A DNA stretch of 64,000 nucleotides from Paenibacillus tuaregi (GCF_900086655.1 NZ_LT575476.1:3630826-3694825), one strand, 5' to 3'; positions 45,301 to 54,929 are shown, counted from the first letter of the stretch. Notes: generated by a model not told the origin, from the sequence alone. Made by a program: numbers and translations.

Positions 45301-46657
45301 CGATTTCCTTGCCTTCCACCATCTTTACCGCAGCAATCTCAATGATATTGTTCTGTGTTACGGATAGACCTGTGGTCTCGATGTCAAACACAATGTAAGT
45401 AGCTGTCTTAAGCTCAATCGGACGCGGCTCCAGCACAACGGCCACATTATCATTCACCACGTTTGCTTCCAGCCCGTAAATCATCTTGATGCCATTCTTC
45501 TTGGCCGCTTTGGCCGCGTCCGGATAACACTGAACGCCGCCATGGTCCGTGACCGCAATCGCCTTATGGCCCCATTTCGCAGCCATTTTCACATATTGGT
45601 CAATCGGTGTAACGGCATCCATCGTGCTCATCGTGGTGTGCAGATGGAACTCCACCCGCTTCTCCGCCGCATTGTCTTTGCGTCCAGGAGGTGCATTAAC
45701 CTCGCTCAGATCTGAAGGGATCATGACCAGCTCGGGAACCTGCATGAACCGGTCATATTCAACCCGGCCGCGTGCCTTCACCCATTTGCCGTTCGCCAGC
45801 AGGCTCATAATCTTCAAGTCTTCCTTGGTCTTCGCAAACATCTTCATCTGAAGCGAGTCGCTGAAATCGGTAAGATAGAAGGTGAACAACGTGCTACCGT
45901 TACGCAACTCCTTGCTGTCCAGGCCAAAGATCGTGCCTTGGATTGTGATCTTCTTCTCTTCATCCTGAATATCTTTAAGCGGTACCGGTTGTTCCTTGAT
46001 CTCATAACCCACCTGCAGCTTGACCACTTCGCCGCTCTCGTCGACTTCCTCGGGTTCCGGCTCCATGCTGGTCATCATCTGCTGGATGACTTCCCGTTCC
46101 TCCTCAACAATCCGCTGCTGGAACTCTTCAAACGCCTCATTTGGACCTTCTGCAGTCTGAAGCTTCACTCTAAGCGGCAGGGCAAAATACGTTTCAAAGA
46201 ACGTCACCACCGCACGGTCAATTCCCTTCTTCTTGGCCAGCTCGAGCGAGGTGGCATCGGTCATAGAGATGACAACCAGATCCTGCTCCACCTCGAAGGT
46301 GGCTCTGGACATCCATCCATTGACCGACGGTACTTCACGCTGCACCCATTCGAGAAACAATTTCCAGTACTCGGAGACAATCTGATTACTCGTGACCGAC
46401 CCGGCGTACCGGAACTCAAACGATATCTTGGAAATATGCTGCATCTTCTCCTGCACTTGCAGGCAAAATGTACGGTATACCTGGCCAGGTACCAGGGTTT
46501 CCTTATGGATTACAATCTTCCAAGCCCGGTTGCTCCGGCTTACTTCAACCTGCTCAATTACACCATCCAGGAAATGGGCATCAATTAAAGCGCCCGGAAT
46601 TTCCGTCTGCTTCATCAAGAGCTCAAACCGTGTTCTTTTGTCCCCCGCTTGGCTCAT
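42341..46657 (-). CDS. polC: DNA polymerase III alpha subunit, PolC type
   Basis: PolC is the Gram-positive replicative polymerase with built-in proofreading. The 1438-residue protein has an N-terminal region, an OB domain (about 230-315), a PHP domain (EFHLHTTMSTMD at about 336) split by the 3'-5' exonuclease domain (FDIETTG at 425-430, VAHNARFDVGF, HRAIDDTVALAEIL), a Cys-rich zinc site (CLNKECKYSEWF and CPKCG), and the palm with catalytic Asp pair in VPDIDLNFSGEYQPHAH. The C-terminus carries the DNA-binding helices. The ATG follows GGGGGAGG. Length matches B. subtilis PolC closely. Confidence 0.98.
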   Translation of the reverse strand: MSQAGDKRTRFELLMKQTEIPGALIDAHFLDGVIEQVEVSRSNRAWKIVIHKETLVPGQVYRTFCLQVQEKMQHISKISFEFRYAGSVTSNQIVSEYWKLFLEWVQREVPSVNGWMSRATFEVEQDLVVISMTDATSLELAKKKGIDRAVVTFFETYFALPLRVKLQTAEGPNEAFEEFQQRIVEEEREVIQQMMTSMEPEPEEVDESGEVVKLQVGYEIKEQPVPLKDIQDEEKKITIQGTIFGLDSKELRNGSTLFTFYLTDFSDSLQMKMFAKTKEDLKIMSLLANGKWVKARGRVEYDRFMQVPELVMIPSDLSEVNAPPGRKDNAAEKRVEFHLHTTMSTMDAVTPIDQYVKMAAKWGHKAIAVTDHGGVQCYPDAAKAAKKNGIKMIYGLEANVVNDNVAVVLEPRPIELKTATYIVFDIETTGLSVTQNNIIEIAAVKMVEGKEIGRYATFVNPHERIPYNIQQLTNINDEMVKDAPDVEPVLKEFIEFAGDGVLVAHNARFDVGFVNAKLKDLGMEPMQNSVLDTLELARLLHPTLKNHRLNTLAAKYKVSLENHHRAIDDTVALAEILVGLLEDAAKIKGIMMLDRLNDHVGKDLSNVRPFHCSIYALNMTGKKNLFKLVSMSHTEYFKRVPCIPKSKLVEMREGLLIISGCEKGEFFEAVLNKSVEEAEEVAQFYDVLEIQPITMYMHLVEKGLVGSTAELETAIRKVCEIGRKLSKPVIATGNVHYLEPRDKLYRDITIHGITGFSPLKDIRKPDAHLRTTEEMLKEFEFLGEDKAYEVVVKNTSELADSFEELELFPSKLFTPIIEGADEEIRQTCYDTAKSLYGEDLPEVVVARLEKELEPIIKYGFSANYLISERLVKKSNQDGYLVGSRGSVGSSVVATFLGISEVNPLPAHYLCLNKECKYSEWFLDGSIPSGFDLPDKPCPKCGEKLKGEGQDIPFETFLGFKGDKVPDIDLNFSGEYQPHAHNYTKELFGEKSVFRAGTIGTVAEKTAFGFAKKYEEEHGKKWRGAELNRLASGCTGVKRSTGQHPGGIVVVPDYMEVDDITPVQYPADDTSSDWKTTHFDYHAFDANLLKLDILGHDDPTMMRMLQDLTGVDPTTIPMNDPKVMSMFNSTEALGVTPQQIRTPVATYGVPEMGTKFVRQMLVESQPSSFADLLQISGLSHGTGVWLGNAQELIKNNTCNIKTVIGCRDDIMLYLIYKAGMDASLAFKITESVRKGKGLPPEWIDEMKKCKVPQWYIDSCLKIQYMFPKAHAAAYVISAVRTAYFKLYHPIEFYATYFSVRVADFELELMCQGYEAIYRRIEEIEQKGFQALPKEKNMLPMLEMALEMTARGFRFKNIDLYRSDALKFIVDGDSLIPPFSALAGIGDNAARNIAAAKEQGEFLSIEDFQQKSKASKTVIELLSQMGCFRGLPESNQLSLF

Positions 46658-46775
46658 ATTCCCCTCCCCCTCATACTGCCTTCTTATATAAATTTGAAAA
46701 AATGATTGTACGAATAAGGCATCCAGGTGAAACGTTCTTTAATGTCACTGTTGTGCACGGATTTCTTTTCGGACG

Positions 46776-46888
46776 GCTGCGATACCGAGTGTTCTTTAAG
46801 GCCGCTGTTGTCTCCGAAATGCTTGAACTAGATATCCAAGTAGGGGCATTTCGGAGACAAAGGCGGACGCTGCGCTTCTCCGGAATCA
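46776..46888. repeat. Dispersed palindromic repeat, copy 2
   Basis: This copy matches 33774-33886 over 113 bp with about seven substitutions and no gaps. The 15-bp inverted repeat arms (46808-46822 and 46846-46860) are unchanged, whereas substitutions fall in the loop and outer parts. The flanking 16-bp inverted repeats seen at copy 1 are absent. Confidence 0.85.
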
Positions 46889-46915
46889 TTTCACCCTTTT
46901 GCCTCTATAAAAAAG

Positions 46916-46992
46916 GAATAAAAAGGGCTTCCAGACGGATAGTTGCGGGCCTATGATGCCCTATCAACCTACTGCCGGAAGCCTCCTTTTTT
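46916..46992 (-). terminator. Terminator after proS
   Basis: On the minus strand AAAAAAGG-GGCTTCC pairs with GGAAGCC followed by CTTTTTATT, enclosing a long partly paired loop. It lies about 60 nt past the proS stop and next to repeat copy 2. Confidence 0.7.
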
Positions 46993-47052
46993 GGCGTATA
47001 TGTGATGCGATCGTTGCTCTTAGCGGTCTGCCCGCTTCACAGAGCAGCCAGC

Positions 47053-48504
47053 TTAGTAGGCTCTGGCGAATACTACGGTATGCTCGGCTTTCTCCCCGCA
47101 CACCAGACAAGTATGCTTCTTCACCTGTGGTTCAAATGGGATGTTCCGGCTTGTAGCTCCCGTCTCCTTCTTGACTGTATCCTCACAGGCCTCAGATCCG
47201 CACCAGCCAGCCAACGTGAATCCGCGCTGCTCTTCAATGTTCGCCTTCATCTCATCGAGAGTGTCCACGGAATAGAAATGCTCTTCACGGAACGTCTTGG
47301 CCCGTTCATACATTTCATGGTGAACCTGATCCAGCATGGCCTCAACCTCTTGGACCAGATTCTCCTGCTGAATCACTTTCTTCTCTCCGCTGATCCGGGA
47401 GACGAGAACACATACGCCGTTCTCCATATCCCGTGGTCCAATCTCAAGCCGCACAGGTACGCCGCGCATTTCATACTCGTTGAACTTCCAGCCTGGACGC
47501 ACATCCGCACGGTCATCTATGCCGACGCGAATGCCGGCCTTCTTCAGCTCGTTGAACAGCTCATCGGCTCTTCCCACCACTTGATCACGGGTTTTAGGAG
47601 GTCCAATCGGAATAATCATCACCTGCTTCGGAGCCACCTTCGGAGGAAGAGCAAGCCCCCGGTCATCCCCATGCACCATAATCAGTGAACCGATCAGGCG
47701 TGTGCTTACGCCCCAAGAAGTGGTGTGCACATACTCTTGCACATTCTCACGATTCAAATATTTAATTTCAAAAGCCTTGGCAAAATTCGTTCCAAGGTAA
47801 TGCGATGTGCCTGCTTGAACGGCACGTCCATCCTTCATCATCGCCTCAATCGAGAACGTATCGACCGCGCCGGCGAATTTCTCGGAAGGAGTCTTCTGTC
47901 CCACGATTACAGGTATCGCGAGATAATTCTCCACAAAGTCGCGATATATTTCCAGGATCTTCATCGTTTCTTCACGGGCTTCCTGTTCGTTCTCGTGTGC
48001 CGTATGGCCTTCCTGCCACAGGAATTCACTTGTGCGAAGGAAAGGCAGGGTCCGCTTCTCCCAGCGGACAACGTTCGCCCATTGGTTGATCAGGACCGGA
48101 AGATCACGGTATGACTGAATCCATCTTTCGTACATATGTCCGATCATGGTTTCGGAAGTCGGGCGAACCGCTAGGCGTTCCTCCAGCTTCTCCCCTGCCG
48201 CTTCAGTCACCCAAGGCAGCTCGGGGTTAAAGCCTTCCACATGTTCCTTCTCCTTCTGGAAGAAGCTTTCCGGGATGAACAATGGGAAGTAGGCATTGCG
48301 GTGTCCGGTCTCCTTGAAGCGCCGGTCAAGCTCATCCTGAATATGCTCCCAAATCTCATACCCGTCCGGCTTGAATACGATACAGCCACGGACCGGTGAA
48401 TAATCCATCAGATCGGCTTTCTTAATTACGTCAATATACCAGCGGGAGAAATCCTCCTGCTGAGGTGTAATTTCAGTCACAAACTGCTTATCTTCATTCG
48501 CCAT
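47053..48504 (-). CDS. proS: Proline-tRNA ligase, short (archaeal/eukaryote-like) type
   Basis: ProRS charges tRNA-Pro. The 483-residue product is the short form: class II motif 2 (VVRWEKRTLPFLRTSEFLWQ) and motif 3 (LIMVHGDDRGLALPPKVAP) are present, but the editing domain inserted between motifs 2 and 3 of the usual bacterial enzyme (about 570 residues) is missing. A C-terminal zinc-binding extension (CGSEAC ... CLVCGEKAEH) ending FARAY is typical of the archaeal-eukaryote group. The ATG follows GGGAGGA. It occupies the rseP-proS-polC position where B. subtilis has the long type, suggesting replacement in this lineage. Confidence 0.95.
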   Translation of the reverse strand: MANEDKQFVTEITPQQEDFSRWYIDVIKKADLMDYSPVRGCIVFKPDGYEIWEHIQDELDRRFKETGHRNAYFPLFIPESFFQKEKEHVEGFNPELPWVTEAAGEKLEERLAVRPTSETMIGHMYERWIQSYRDLPVLINQWANVVRWEKRTLPFLRTSEFLWQEGHTAHENEQEAREETMKILEIYRDFVENYLAIPVIVGQKTPSEKFAGAVDTFSIEAMMKDGRAVQAGTSHYLGTNFAKAFEIKYLNRENVQEYVHTTSWGVSTRLIGSLIMVHGDDRGLALPPKVAPKQVMIIPIGPPKTRDQVVGRADELFNELKKAGIRVGIDDRADVRPGWKFNEYEMRGVPVRLEIGPRDMENGVCVLVSRISGEKKVIQQENLVQEVEAMLDQVHHEMYERAKTFREEHFYSVDTLDEMKANIEEQRGFTLAGWCGSEACEDTVKKETGATSRNIPFEPQVKKHTCLVCGEKAEHTVVFARAY

Positions 48505-48545
48505 AAGAAACGTTGTCCTCCCGTTAATAACCCTAAATTATCTAT

Positions 48546-49817
48546 CTATCCATTAATCAGACGTAAAATATCATTGTACGTCACCGCAATCATAAGCAGG
48601 AACAGCATTGCAAAGCCTATAAAATGCACCATACCTTCCCGGTTGGGGTCCACCGGCTTGCCTCTTAGAGCTTCAACCCCCAAGAATACCAGACGGCTTC
48701 CATCAAGTGCAGGAATCGGCAAGAGATTGAAAATCCCCAAGTACAAGCTCAGGATCGCCGCCCAATACGTAAGCTGTTCAATGCCCTGCTTCGCGATCTG
48801 TCCTGTTAATTCAAAGGTGCGGACCGGACCGCCAAGATCGTTCATGGAAAATTTATTAATCAGCTGCTTGAACCCGAGGAAAATCATATCCGTTGTATTT
48901 ACCATGTCCTTGCCTGCTGTTGTAAACGTCTCCCCAAACCCAGCACTCCGGGTCGGAAATACCGGGCTTACCCCTACCTTGCCGCCTTCCTGGCCAGCCA
49001 TTGACCTTGGAGTGAGGGTAACCTCAAGCGGTTTCCCTTCCCGGATTACCGTCCAGTTCATGGGCTTATCCTTGGATTCAGAAATCAGCTTGATCATATT
49101 GTCACGGTCGGCACCCACCTTAACCCCGTTAATCGTGTCGATGATATCGCCTTTCTGCAGATGGGCTTCATCCGCAGGCATGCCTTTGGTCACCTCGCCG
49201 ATCTCCAGATAGGACGGGTTCTCAATTTGAATCCCAGCCATTTGGGTGTGCAGCGCAAACAACACAAAAGCAAGAATAAAGTTCATCAAAGGGCCTGCAA
49301 AAATGGACAAGGCCCGCTGCCCCACCGTCTTGCTACCATACTGCCGGTCACGCGGGGCGATCTGCGTATCCTTATTCTTGGCGACGAGAACCGCTTTCGG
49401 GTGAACATTGTAAGATTGACTCTCTCCGTCCACATCCAGCACCACGTTTAGCTTATCTTCCAGATCGGCGGACTGAACCTCTCCGCGAATAACATTCTTA
49501 CGGTTATCCAGCCGGTCCAGATAGATCTTGGTTACAGCGTTATCGACCAGCCGCAAAGCCACAGTCTGACCGGGCTGCACGGCAACCAGCTCTGGATCCT
49601 CTCCAGCCATCCGGGCATATCCACCGAAAGGCAGCAGCCGGAGGGTGAATTGAGTCTCGTCCTTTTTGTAAGAGAACAGCTTGGGACCGAAGCCTATAGC
49701 AAATTCCCTCACCAGAATTCCGGCGCGTTTTGCGAAATAGTAGTGTCCCCATTCATGAACGGTCACGATGAGAAAGAACATCAGCACCGTTAAAATTATA
49801 ATTTGCAGCATTTCCAA
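48546..49817 (-). CDS. rseP: Site-2 protease RseP/RasP
   Basis: RasP is an intramembrane zinc protease that cuts anti-sigma factors and remnant signal peptides within the membrane. The 423-residue product has HEWGH at residues 21-25 in the first transmembrane helix, a PDZ domain (about 195-275; GMPADEAHLQKGDIIDTING), the NLLPIPALDGSRL motif supplying the third metal ligand, and four membrane helices. The start is TTG with AAAGGAGGAT upstream; an ATG two codons on is possible. Order dxr-rseP-proS-polC equals B. subtilis. Confidence 0.95.
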   Translation of the reverse strand: MEMLQIIILTVLMFFLIVTVHEWGHYYFAKRAGILVREFAIGFGPKLFSYKKDETQFTLRLLPFGGYARMAGEDPELVAVQPGQTVALRLVDNAVTKIYLDRLDNRKNVIRGEVQSADLEDKLNVVLDVDGESQSYNVHPKAVLVAKNKDTQIAPRDRQYGSKTVGQRALSIFAGPLMNFILAFVLFALHTQMAGIQIENPSYLEIGEVTKGMPADEAHLQKGDIIDTINGVKVGADRDNMIKLISESKDKPMNWTVIREGKPLEVTLTPRSMAGQEGGKVGVSPVFPTRSAGFGETFTTAGKDMVNTTDMIFLGFKQLINKFSMNDLGGPVRTFELTGQIAKQGIEQLTYWAAILSLYLGIFNLLPIPALDGSRLVFLGVEALRGKPVDPNREGMVHFIGFAMLFLLMIAVTYNDILRLING

Positions 49818-49941
49818 TCGAGCGCATCCTCCTTTGGTTAACAGGTCGCCGTGTATGATAGCCTCGTCTTCCTGTCTTGATTCATACTATTTCCGGATCA
49901 GAGTGTACACGCGCTCTACTACCAGCCCGCTGCGCAGCTGC

Positions 49942-51081
49942 TTACAAGCGGGCAGCCATATCCCGTGCCCAACTGTCCGCTTCACGAATCTCATCCAAAT
50001 CCGGATTCATCACCGGAACATGCCGGGATACCGTTTCTTCCAGGATGGATTCAATCTTCAGGAACGGAATTTCCCTGCTCAAAAATCGTGCAACGGCGAC
50101 TTCATTGGCCGCATTGAACACACAAGTTGCGGTACCACCTATTTTACCACATTCAAAGGCAAGTCTTAAACACGGAAAGCGGACGAAGTCCATCTCTTGG
50201 AAATGCAAGCTGCCAACCTCGGCAAGTGACAATCTTCGTGAAGGAGAAGTCCAGCGGTCTGGATAAGTCAGTGCGTATTGAATGGGTACCCGCATATCCG
50301 GATTGCCCAGCTGTGCAATGATACTGCTGTCTTGAAACTCCACGTAGGAGTGAATAATACTTTCCGGATGAAGCAAAACGCCGATCTGCTCGTAAGGCAC
50401 GTCAAACAGCCAATGAGCTTCAATGACTTCCAGCCCCTTATTCACCATGGTGGCGGAATCAATAGTGATCTTGGCTCCCATCAACCAATTCGGGTGCTTA
50501 AGCGCATCCTCTACCGTCACATCGGCCAGCTGTTCACGAGTTAAGTCGCGAAACGAGCCGCCGGAAGCCGTCAATGTAATTTGAGCAACATCGGATCTAT
50601 TCTCCCCATTTAGGCACTGGAAGACAGCCGAGTGCTCGCTATCGATCGGAAGCAGTGGAACTCCTTTCTCCTTGGCCAGCGAGGTCACGATATGACCAGC
50701 GGTAACAAGCGTCTCCTTGTTGGCAAGACCAATCGTCTTGCCTTCAGCTATCGCTGCCAGCGTTGCTGGAAGACCGGCACTGCCCATAACAGCGGTAATT
50801 ACCGTATCGGCATCCGTCCCGGCCGCCACTTCAACAAGCCCTTCGGGGCCATAACACAGCTGTACCCCAGCGGGCAGGAAAGGTTTGATTTCATCTGCTA
50901 GCGCTTTGCTTCCCACAGAAGCTATTTTAGGCTTGAACTGCTTCACCTGTTCCAGAAACAGCTTTAGGTTGGAGCCTGCAGCAAGCCCTTCAATCTGAAA
51001 ATGCTCAGGACGGGCCGAAACCACATCCAGTGTTTGTGTTCCTATCGAACCGGTTGAACCGATGACCGCCAGTTTTTTCAT
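49942..51081 (-). CDS. dxr: 1-deoxy-D-xylulose 5-phosphate reductoisomerase
   Basis: Dxr (IspC) makes 2-C-methyl-D-erythritol 4-phosphate, the committed step of the non-mevalonate isoprenoid route. The 380-residue product has MKKLAVIGSTGSIGTQTLDV (NADPH site), GLANKETLVTAG, LLPIDSEHSAVFQCL and TASGGSFRD (metal and substrate residues), and HPNWLMGAKITIDSATMVNKGLE. I choose the ATG with GAGAGGGT upstream over a GTG one codon earlier. It sits between cdsA and rseP, so isoprenoid precursor, lipid carrier (uppS) and CDP-diacylglycerol genes are together. Confidence 0.97.
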   Translation of the reverse strand: MKKLAVIGSTGSIGTQTLDVVSARPEHFQIEGLAAGSNLKLFLEQVKQFKPKIASVGSKALADEIKPFLPAGVQLCYGPEGLVEVAAGTDADTVITAVMGSAGLPATLAAIAEGKTIGLANKETLVTAGHIVTSLAKEKGVPLLPIDSEHSAVFQCLNGENRSDVAQITLTASGGSFRDLTREQLADVTVEDALKHPNWLMGAKITIDSATMVNKGLEVIEAHWLFDVPYEQIGVLLHPESIIHSYVEFQDSSIIAQLGNPDMRVPIQYALTYPDRWTSPSRRLSLAEVGSLHFQEMDFVRFPCLRLAFECGKIGGTATCVFNAANEVAVARFLSREIPFLKIESILEETVSRHVPVMNPDLDEIREADSWARDMAARL

Positions 51082-51119
51082 CACTTACCCTCTCATCTCT
51101 TGTCATTCATCTCTGTTCC

Positions 51120-51923
51120 TTAGTAAAAAGGAAGAAGCATCAATATATGTACAAAAGGAAATACGGTGATCCAGCTGTCGCACCGGTCTAATATACCGCC
51201 ATGTCCCGGCAGCAGTGTGCCGGAATCCTTGATACCATACACTCTTTTGTAAGCAGACTGAACTAAATCGCCCATTTGGCCGATCACTGCGCAAGAAGCT
51301 CCAAGCAGTATGGCTAGTCCGATAGAAAGAAGCCCGCCTGAGAAAATGGCGAACAGAACCGCAACAACGATGGCAATCAGCACACCGCCCAATGCGCCTT
51401 CCACGGTTTTGTTCGGGCTAATGGCCGGCCATAGTTTATTGCGTCCCCATCTCCGGCCTGTGAAATACGCTCCCGCGTCACTCGCCCAGATTGAGAACAA
51501 GAGCAAAAAAGTCCAGAACAGGCCGTGTCCGTCCGGTGTATTCCGTGACTCCGCGATGTAGGAAAATCCGATGCCAATGTACACCGCGCCTAAGAACAGC
51601 AGTGCAGCCTGGTTAATATTAATTTGGTTCTTCGACACCACGGTGACAAACAGAAATAACAGCATGAGCGGCCATATCAGCTGAAGCGTATCTGGAACAA
51701 AAGGGCTGCCCAGCAGCTTCCACGGGAAGACAAGTAAAATGACACCGATGAAGCCTAAGAGACCCGCTCCGCTCCAAGGTGATGTCTTGGTCATGCGGAC
51801 AAATTCATAATATCCAATGACCGACATAATTAGAACCAAACCATGAAACCATAATCCACCTGCCAAACAAGGTCCTAAAAAAAGAACTGCTGCGACTAAA
51901 CCGGTAATGATGCGCTGCTTCAC
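51120..51923 (-). CDS. cdsA: Phosphatidate cytidylyltransferase
   Basis: CdsA makes CDP-diacylglycerol, the substrate of PgsA encoded elsewhere in this window. The 267-residue integral membrane protein starts (GTG) MKQRIITGLVAAVLFLG, has about eight hydrophobic helices and the signature SPNKTVEGALGGVL followed by GQMGDLVQSAYKRVYGIKDSGTLLPGHGGILDRCDS. GGAGG lies 9 nt upstream of the GTG; the frame runs further upstream into uppS but without a ribosome-binding site. It follows uppS by 20 nt. Confidence 0.96.
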   Translation of the reverse strand: MKQRIITGLVAAVLFLGPCLAGGLWFHGLVLIMSVIGYYEFVRMTKTSPWSGAGLLGFIGVILLVFPWKLLGSPFVPDTLQLIWPLMLLFLFVTVVSKNQININQAALLFLGAVYIGIGFSYIAESRNTPDGHGLFWTFLLLFSIWASDAGAYFTGRRWGRNKLWPAISPNKTVEGALGGVLIAIVVAVLFAIFSGGLLSIGLAILLGASCAVIGQMGDLVQSAYKRVYGIKDSGTLLPGHGGILDRCDSWITVFPFVHILMLLPFY

Positions 51924-51943
51924 TGATGTCCACCTCCGTCCGC

Positions 51944-52711
51944 TTAAGATAGTCCCCCATACCGGCGTGTTCGTCTCTGATATTCCGCAATCGCCTGATA
52001 GAAGTGATCGCGCCCAAACTCCGGCCAATAGATATCTGTGAACCACAGCTCACTATAGGCCAACTGCCATAACATGAAGTTGCTAAGCCTGAGTTCACCG
52101 CCCGTACGAATCAAAAGATCCGGGTCAGGGATTCCTGATGTCTGCAGGTGGGAATCAATCCATTCTTCCGTGAACACCTCGGGTGACAGCCTTCCGGCAG
52201 CGATATCCTCCGCGGCTTTCCTGAAGGCCTCCTTGAGCTCACGGCGGCTTCCATAGTTAAGCGCGAAATTAAGCACCAGCCCCGTATTGTTCCGGGTACG
52301 GCTGATCGCTTCCTCCATCGCGGCAATCGTATGAGGAGGAAGATCCTCCGGATGCCCCATCATATGGATACGCACGTTCTTCTCAATCAGCTCTTCGAGC
52401 TCAATCGCCAGGAACTCCTCGGGCAGGCGCATCAGGAAGTCCACTTCGTCCTTGGGACGTTTCCAATTCTCTGTTGAGAAGGCATACATCGTCAAATATT
52501 TAACACCGATCTCGTCCGCAGCGATCGCCGCACGCTTAACGGCCTTCATTCCGGTCTGGTGCCCGACAATCCGCGGCAGACCGCGGCGGTTAGCCCAACG
52601 CCCATTGCCATCCATAATGATGGCAACATGACTTGGAACATTGTCCTTGGACAAGCTCGGAAGAGTTTTCTCTTGTTTTTTATTCCACAAGGATTGAAAT
52701 ACTTTGATCAT
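51944..52711 (-). CDS. uppS: Isoprenyl (undecaprenyl) diphosphate synthase
   Basis: UppS extends farnesyl diphosphate to the C55 carrier lipid precursor for peptidoglycan and teichoic acid synthesis. The 255-residue product has HVAIIMDGNGRWANRRGLPR with the catalytic Asp at about 34, TMYAFSTENWKRP, NFALNYGSRREL and DLLIRTGGELRLSNFMLWQLAYSE: all five conserved regions of cis-prenyltransferases. The ATG has GGAGG 7 nt upstream. A terminator-like hairpin separates it from frr. Confidence 0.97.
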   Translation of the reverse strand: MIKVFQSLWNKKQEKTLPSLSKDNVPSHVAIIMDGNGRWANRRGLPRIVGHQTGMKAVKRAAIAADEIGVKYLTMYAFSTENWKRPKDEVDFLMRLPEEFLAIELEELIEKNVRIHMMGHPEDLPPHTIAAMEEAISRTRNNTGLVLNFALNYGSRRELKEAFRKAAEDIAAGRLSPEVFTEEWIDSHLQTSGIPDPDLLIRTGGELRLSNFMLWQLAYSELWFTDIYWPEFGRDHFYQAIAEYQRRTRRYGGLS

Positions 52712-52733
52712 TCCTTTTCCTCCAAGCGGTGAT

Positions 52734-52782
52734 GAAAAAGAGACAAACCCCACCATAAAAGGAGGGGCCGCTCACGTCTCTT
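52734..52782 (-). terminator. Terminator-like hairpin between frr and uppS
   Basis: On the minus strand an outer 7-bp stem AAGAGAC / GTCTCTT and an inner CCCCTCC / GGTGGGG helix with one mismatch are followed by TTTC. It begins right after the frr stop. Complete or partial termination of the pyrH-frr transcript is inferred. Confidence 0.7.
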
Positions 52783-53334
52783 AAACTTCCATAATCTCTT
52801 TTTCTTTCGCAGCGAGCACTTTGTCGACTTCCGCGATAAATTTATCTGTCGTTTTTTGGATATCATCCTGGTGGCGGCGGGATTCATCTTCAGAGATGTC
52901 CGTCTTCTCCATCTTTTTGATATCGTCGTTGGCGTCTCTGCGGATATTGCGGATTGCAACCTTCGCTTCTTCGCCATATTTCTTGGTTGTCTTCACGAGC
53001 TCTACACGGCGCTCCTCTGTCAGAGGAGGAATCGACAAACGAATGGTTGACCCGTCATTGGCAGGGGTTAATCCCAAATCCGACTTCTGAATCGCACGTT
53101 CGATATCCGCCAGGGAGGATTTGTCCCAAGGCTGAATCAGCAGTGTGCGGGAATCCGGTGTATTAATATTCGCTAATTGATTAAGCGGGGTAGATGCACC
53201 GTAGTAGTCCACGTGGATCCGGTCCAGCAGGGACGGAGTCGCACGGCCTGCACGAAGCGTAAGCAGATCTCTTTTCAAAGATTGAATGGCTTTTTCCATG
53301 CGTTCTTCGGCATTTTTCTTAACCGATTGTGGCA

Positions 53335-53335
<1 letters not shown>
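52781..53335 (-). CDS. frr: Ribosome recycling factor
   Basis: RRF, with EF-G, splits post-termination ribosomes. The 184-residue product has [72 protein letters not shown], and [36 protein letters not shown]: complete. Its ATG shares a base with the pyrH stop (TAATG), so translation is coupled to pyrH. Ends EKEIMEV. Confidence 0.98.
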
Positions 53336-54084
<749 letters not shown>

Positions 54085-54111
54085 TCACCGATTTCTAAAG
54101 GCCATTTGGTT

Positions 54112-54137
54112 AAAAAAGAAGGAACACGGCGTGTTCC
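54112..54137 (-). terminator. Terminator between tsf and pyrH
   Basis: GGAACAC-GCC-GTGTTCC gives a perfect 7-bp stem with a 3-nt loop, followed by TTCTTTTTT on the minus strand. A TATAAT box (54165-54170) lies just upstream of it with a poor -35, so a short transcript might start and end here. Confidence 0.82.
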
Positions 54138-54228
54138 AATCTTTTTGTTCATGCATTTAGTTATATTATACGCTCTTGCGGAATGATCTAACATACTAAT
54201 GTTCTTTAGGTAGCTCCGCAAACAAAAA

Positions 54229-54879
54229 TTAGTTTTTAACTTGGGACAATACTTCTTCAACGAAGTTGTCGACTTTCTTCTCAAGACCTTCACCAAGCTC
54301 GTAACGAGCGAAGCGGCGAATGGAGATGTTCTCTCCGATCGTGCTGATCTTCTCGTTAAGCAATTGGGAGATGGTTTTGTCCGGATCTTTTACGAAAGAT
54401 TGCTCAAGCAAGCAGTATTCCTCGTAGTATTTACCGATACGGCCTTCAACCATTTTTTCAACAATCTTCTCAGGTTTGCCTTCGTTAAGCGCTTGAGCTT
54501 TCAAGATTTCTTTTTCTTTTTCGATCTCTTCAGCAGGCACCTCTTCACGACGGACAAATTTAGGGTTCGAAGCTGCGATGTGCATAGCGATGTCGCGCGC
54601 GAACTCTTTGAATTGATCTGTCATAGCTACGAAGTCAGTTTCACAGTTGATTTCAACAAGTACGCCGATACGTCCGCCAGCGTGGATGTAGGATTGAACC
54701 ACACCTTCAGTTGCGATACGTCCTGCTTTGTTGCTTGCAGCAGAAAGACCTTTCTCGCGAAGCAGCTCAGCCGCTTTTGTCAAATCTCCGTTTGCTTCTT
54801 CCAGCGCTTTTTTGCAATCCAACATCCCTGCGCCTGTTTTTTCACGTAGTTCTTTTACTGATTTTGCATCTACTGCCAT
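54229..54879 (-). CDS. tsf: Elongation factor Ts
   Basis: EF-Ts is the nucleotide exchange factor for EF-Tu. The 216-residue, short Gram-positive type product begins [20 protein letters not shown] (UBA-like domain with [20 protein letters not shown]) and has [14 protein letters not shown] and [14 protein letters not shown]. The ATG has GGAGG 8 nt upstream. It follows rpsB, with a terminator-like structure between them that may tune the S2 to EF-Ts ratio. Confidence 0.98.
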   Translation of the reverse strand: MAVDAKSVKELREKTGAGMLDCKKALEEANGDLTKAAELLREKGLSAASNKAGRIATEGVVQSYIHAGGRIGVLVEINCETDFVAMTDQFKEFARDIAMHIAASNPKFVRREEVPAEEIEKEKEILKAQALNEGKPEKIVEKMVEGRIGKYYEEYCLLEQSFVKDPDKTISQLLNEKISTIGENISIRRFARYELGEGLEKKVDNFVEEVLSQVKN

Positions 54880-54929
54880 TTGTATTACCTCCAATTGTAT
54901 AGTTGGGGTGTAGCCTTAATTTTATCCTT

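Larger units (their letters stand above)
46658..47052. other. Gap between proS and polC with repeat and terminator
   Basis: This 395-nt stretch contains the second copy of the 113-bp dispersed repeat and the proS terminator. A partial echo of the repeat's left end, GTTCTTTAATGTCACTGTTGT at 46734-46754, recurs with three changes at 46791-46811 inside the element. The remaining sequence shows no gene. Confidence 0.6.

Noticed and set aside
46658..46889. Frames through repeat copy 2 that could suggest a small transposase remnant.
   Set aside because: The translated sequence has no transposase motif, and the frame is not kept in copy 1.
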